Shown here: piece by piece, positions 22,388 through 23,904 of the stretch
How positions within the stretch are numbered: the stretch's first letter is position 1
Layout: each line of letters starts with the position of its first letter
Assembly (NCBI GenBank): GCA_947449515.1
Contig: CANFSD010000008.1
Coordinates: 1 to 23,904 of the forward strand
DNA length: 23,904 bases
Reading direction: 5' to 3'
DNA from: Bacteroidota bacterium
GTDB taxonomy: Bacteria > Bacteroidota > Bacteroidia > UKL13-3
Translations under genes and position numbers: made by a program
The notes under the pieces: generated by a model
Seen by the model: the letters and a program-made list of their open reading frames with translations, nothing else
Told to the model about the DNA's origin: nothing
Database searches by the model: none

Positions 22388-23904
22388 ATGAAAAAACAAT
22401 TACTCCATATTTTAACTTTGGCTGCAATTACCTTTTCGGCAAATGCACAAATCTCCAAAGAGCAATTAAAACAAGAATTTACGCAAAGCCTAAAAACAGA
22501 GCAATTCTTAAATCCAGAAAAAATTGATTTTGCAATTAGCTCGCAATATACCAGCGACCACAATGGCGTAACCCATGTGTATGCAAATCAAATGGTAAAT
22601 GGTCTAGAAGTATTTAATAGCAATATTGATATCCATTTAAATAAGGAAGGTAAAATAATTGCCTACCACCATAATTTGATTCCTAATATTACAGCACAAA
22701 CCAAATCTGCTGGTATTGGTGCCAACCAAGCACTAAGGCTTGCCTTAGCTAGTGATGGCATTATTGCCAACCAAATTGCCAATAAGGCACCTGAATTAAT
22801 TAATGGCGCTTTTAATTGGTTCGACCCAAGTATTTCTTCTGAGAAATTAGCAGTAAAGCCAGGTTATTTTGCCATAGCAAATGAAGTAAAATTGGTTTGG
22901 CAAGTTGAGTTTTTAAATACGGAAACCAATGATTGGTGGAACAAGAAAATTGATGCGCAAACAGGTTTGGTTTTAGCGCAAGACAATTACACTACGCATT
23001 GTAATTTCAAATCAACAGAAAGCAAACAAACCCTTAAATCCTTTGTATTTGAAGAAGAAGCCAGCCCAATTGTTATGGGTAAAAAAGCTACCACAGGTAC
23101 CTACAATGTATTCCCATTGCCATTAGAGAGTCCAGCAAGAGGACCAAGAAGTTTAATGACAGATATTGCAAGCGCAAACGCTTCTCCATTTGGATGGCAT
23201 GATACCAATGGTGTTGCTGGACCAGAGTTTTTAATTACTAGAGGAAACAATGTTTGGGCAAAAGAAGATACTTTAAATAATAATGGTACCAGTGGCGGTT
23301 ATTCTCCAAATGGTGGCGATTCATTGGTTTTTAACTATCCATATAGTGTAGATGCAAAACCAAGAGCTAATTTAAATGCCGCAATTGTTAACTTGTTTTA
23401 TTGGAACAATATTTTACATGATATTTTCTTCAATTATGGTTTTGATGAAAAGAGTGGAAACTACCAACAAAAGAATTTTACAACAGAAGGAATTGGTCGT
23501 GATGCAGTAAATGCAGATGCACAGGATGGTAGCGGAACCAGCAATGCAAATTTCTCTGCCCCTGCTGATGGATCAAGCGGAAGAATGCAAATGTACTTGT
23601 GGCCAACCAGTGGCGCTTCAAGCACAAATAATTCCTTAGCCGTAAGTTATCCTTCTTCTATTAAAGGTGTGTTTTATGGTCCGCAATCTGTTGCAGGTCC
23701 AAGACTTTCTCCAGAAGGCTTAAAAGGAACCATTGTATTACTAAGAGATAGCAATGCTACCACCAACAATGGTTGTGGATTGATTGCCAATGCCAATGAA
23801 TTTGCAGGTAGAATTGTATTAATAGACCGAGGTGGAACATGCGGAACCACTTCCACTTCAAGCAAAAATAAAATAAAAGCAGCGCAAGCGGCTGGTGCAA
23901 TTGC
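22388..23904 (+). CDS. M36 family (fungalysin-like) secreted metallopeptidase, 3' part cut by window edge
   Basis: 505 codons are visible from ATG 22388, open at the right edge. Signal peptide 1-20 (KKQLLHILTLAAITFSANAQ). A propeptide of about 200 residues (SQYTSDHNGVTHVYANQMVNGLEVFNSN, FTP/PepSY-like) leads to the catalytic part, where NLFYWNNILHDIFFNYGFDE and SGNYQQKNF (about 336-363) match the M36 signature region. A protease-associated (PA) domain insertion begins near 420 (GVFYGPQS..., IVLIDRGGTCGTTS). The zinc motif HExxH lies past the window end, so activity cannot be checked, nor can a T9SS sorting domain. Own promoter likely at 22300-22331. A surface or secreted protease is the likely role. 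Confidence 0.9.
   Translation, partial: MKKQLLHILTLAAITFSANAQISKEQLKQEFTQSLKTEQFLNPEKIDFAISSQYTSDHNGVTHVYANQMVNGLEVFNSNIDIHLNKEGKIIAYHHNLIPNITAQTKSAGIGANQALRLALASDGIIANQIANKAPELINGAFNWFDPSISSEKLAVKPGYFAIANEVKLVWQVEFLNTETNDWWNKKIDAQTGLVLAQDNYTTHCNFKSTESKQTLKSFVFEEEASPIVMGKKATTGTYNVFPLPLESPARGPRSLMTDIASANASPFGWHDTNGVAGPEFLITRGNNVWAKEDTLNNNGTSGGYSPNGGDSLVFNYPYSVDAKPRANLNAAIVNLFYWNNILHDIFFNYGFDEKSGNYQQKNFTTEGIGRDAVNADAQDGSGTSNANFSAPADGSSGRMQMYLWPTSGASSTNNSLAVSYPSSIKGVFYGPQSVAGPRLSPEGLKGTIVLLRDSNATTNNGCGLIANANEFAGRIVLIDRGGTCGTTSTSSKNKIKAAQAAGAI

Noticed and set aside
22297..22563. Minus-strand 88-codon ORF across the M36 start
   Set aside because: Covers the M36 signal peptide and promoter; no recognisable features.
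1..23904. CRISPR, insertion sequence or phage genes
   Set aside because: No repeat arrays, transposase motifs or phage-like proteins seen; all genes belong to chromosomal families.

Overview
The window is a compact, AT-rich chromosomal segment from a member of the Bacteroidota. The evidence is the gene families (a NdpA-like nucleoid protein, DUF2911, DUF1569, the SAM-hydrolase-like DUF62 subfamily, an M36 peptidase with a PA insertion), starts with no Shine-Dalgarno sequence, and upstream boxes resembling the Bacteroidota -7 element TAnnTTTG. I cannot place it below phylum. It holds 21 protein genes, two of them cut by the window edges. I see no rRNA, tRNA, CRISPR array, insertion sequence or phage gene. 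The largest gene-free stretch is about 200 bp.

Layout. 1-2034 (minus): an Omp85/TamA-like outer-membrane barrel followed by a cut secreted protein. 2093-3226 (plus): hemW. 3223-6723 (minus): a tight operon of a cysteine-free IscA-like protein, an FtsX/MacB-type permease, a four-TM M23 (LytM) protein and a four-TM protein of unknown function. 6850-9196 (plus): NdpA-like protein, RsuA-family pseudouridine synthase, DUF2911 lipoprotein-like protein. 9201-11292 (minus): NhaD-like antiporter and a DPM1-like glycosyltransferase. 11494-14667 (plus): lepA, DUF1569 and folD. 14673-15545 (minus): a fructosamine-kinase-fold protein that has lost its catalytic residues. 15624-16991 (plus): a sigma-54 response regulator. 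16988-17782 (minus): a DUF62 protein. 17829-22214 (plus): phoH, a second FtsX/MacB-type permease, a family 2 glycosyltransferase and an O-antigen ligase/polymerase. 22388-end (plus): an M36 metallopeptidase cut by the window edge.

Most of this is housekeeping (translation, one-carbon metabolism, heme trafficking, envelope assembly) and I found no classical defence or mobile system. The signals worth a second look are: four perfect copies of the 10-bp palindrome GGTTCGAACC, far above chance; three proteins from well-known families in which key residues are missing (IscA-like, fructosamine-kinase-like, DUF62); an FtsX-like permease next to an M23 protein whose first zinc ligand appears replaced, recalling FtsX-EnvC logic; several -7-like boxes only 4-5 nt from a start codon, suggesting leaderless mRNAs; and an unusual number of TTG starts (four, each forced by an upstream in-frame stop).

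All four convergent gene pairs have gaps of 5 bp or less, or overlapping stop codons, so the segment is very tightly packed. All family calls were made by eye from motifs; no database search was run.
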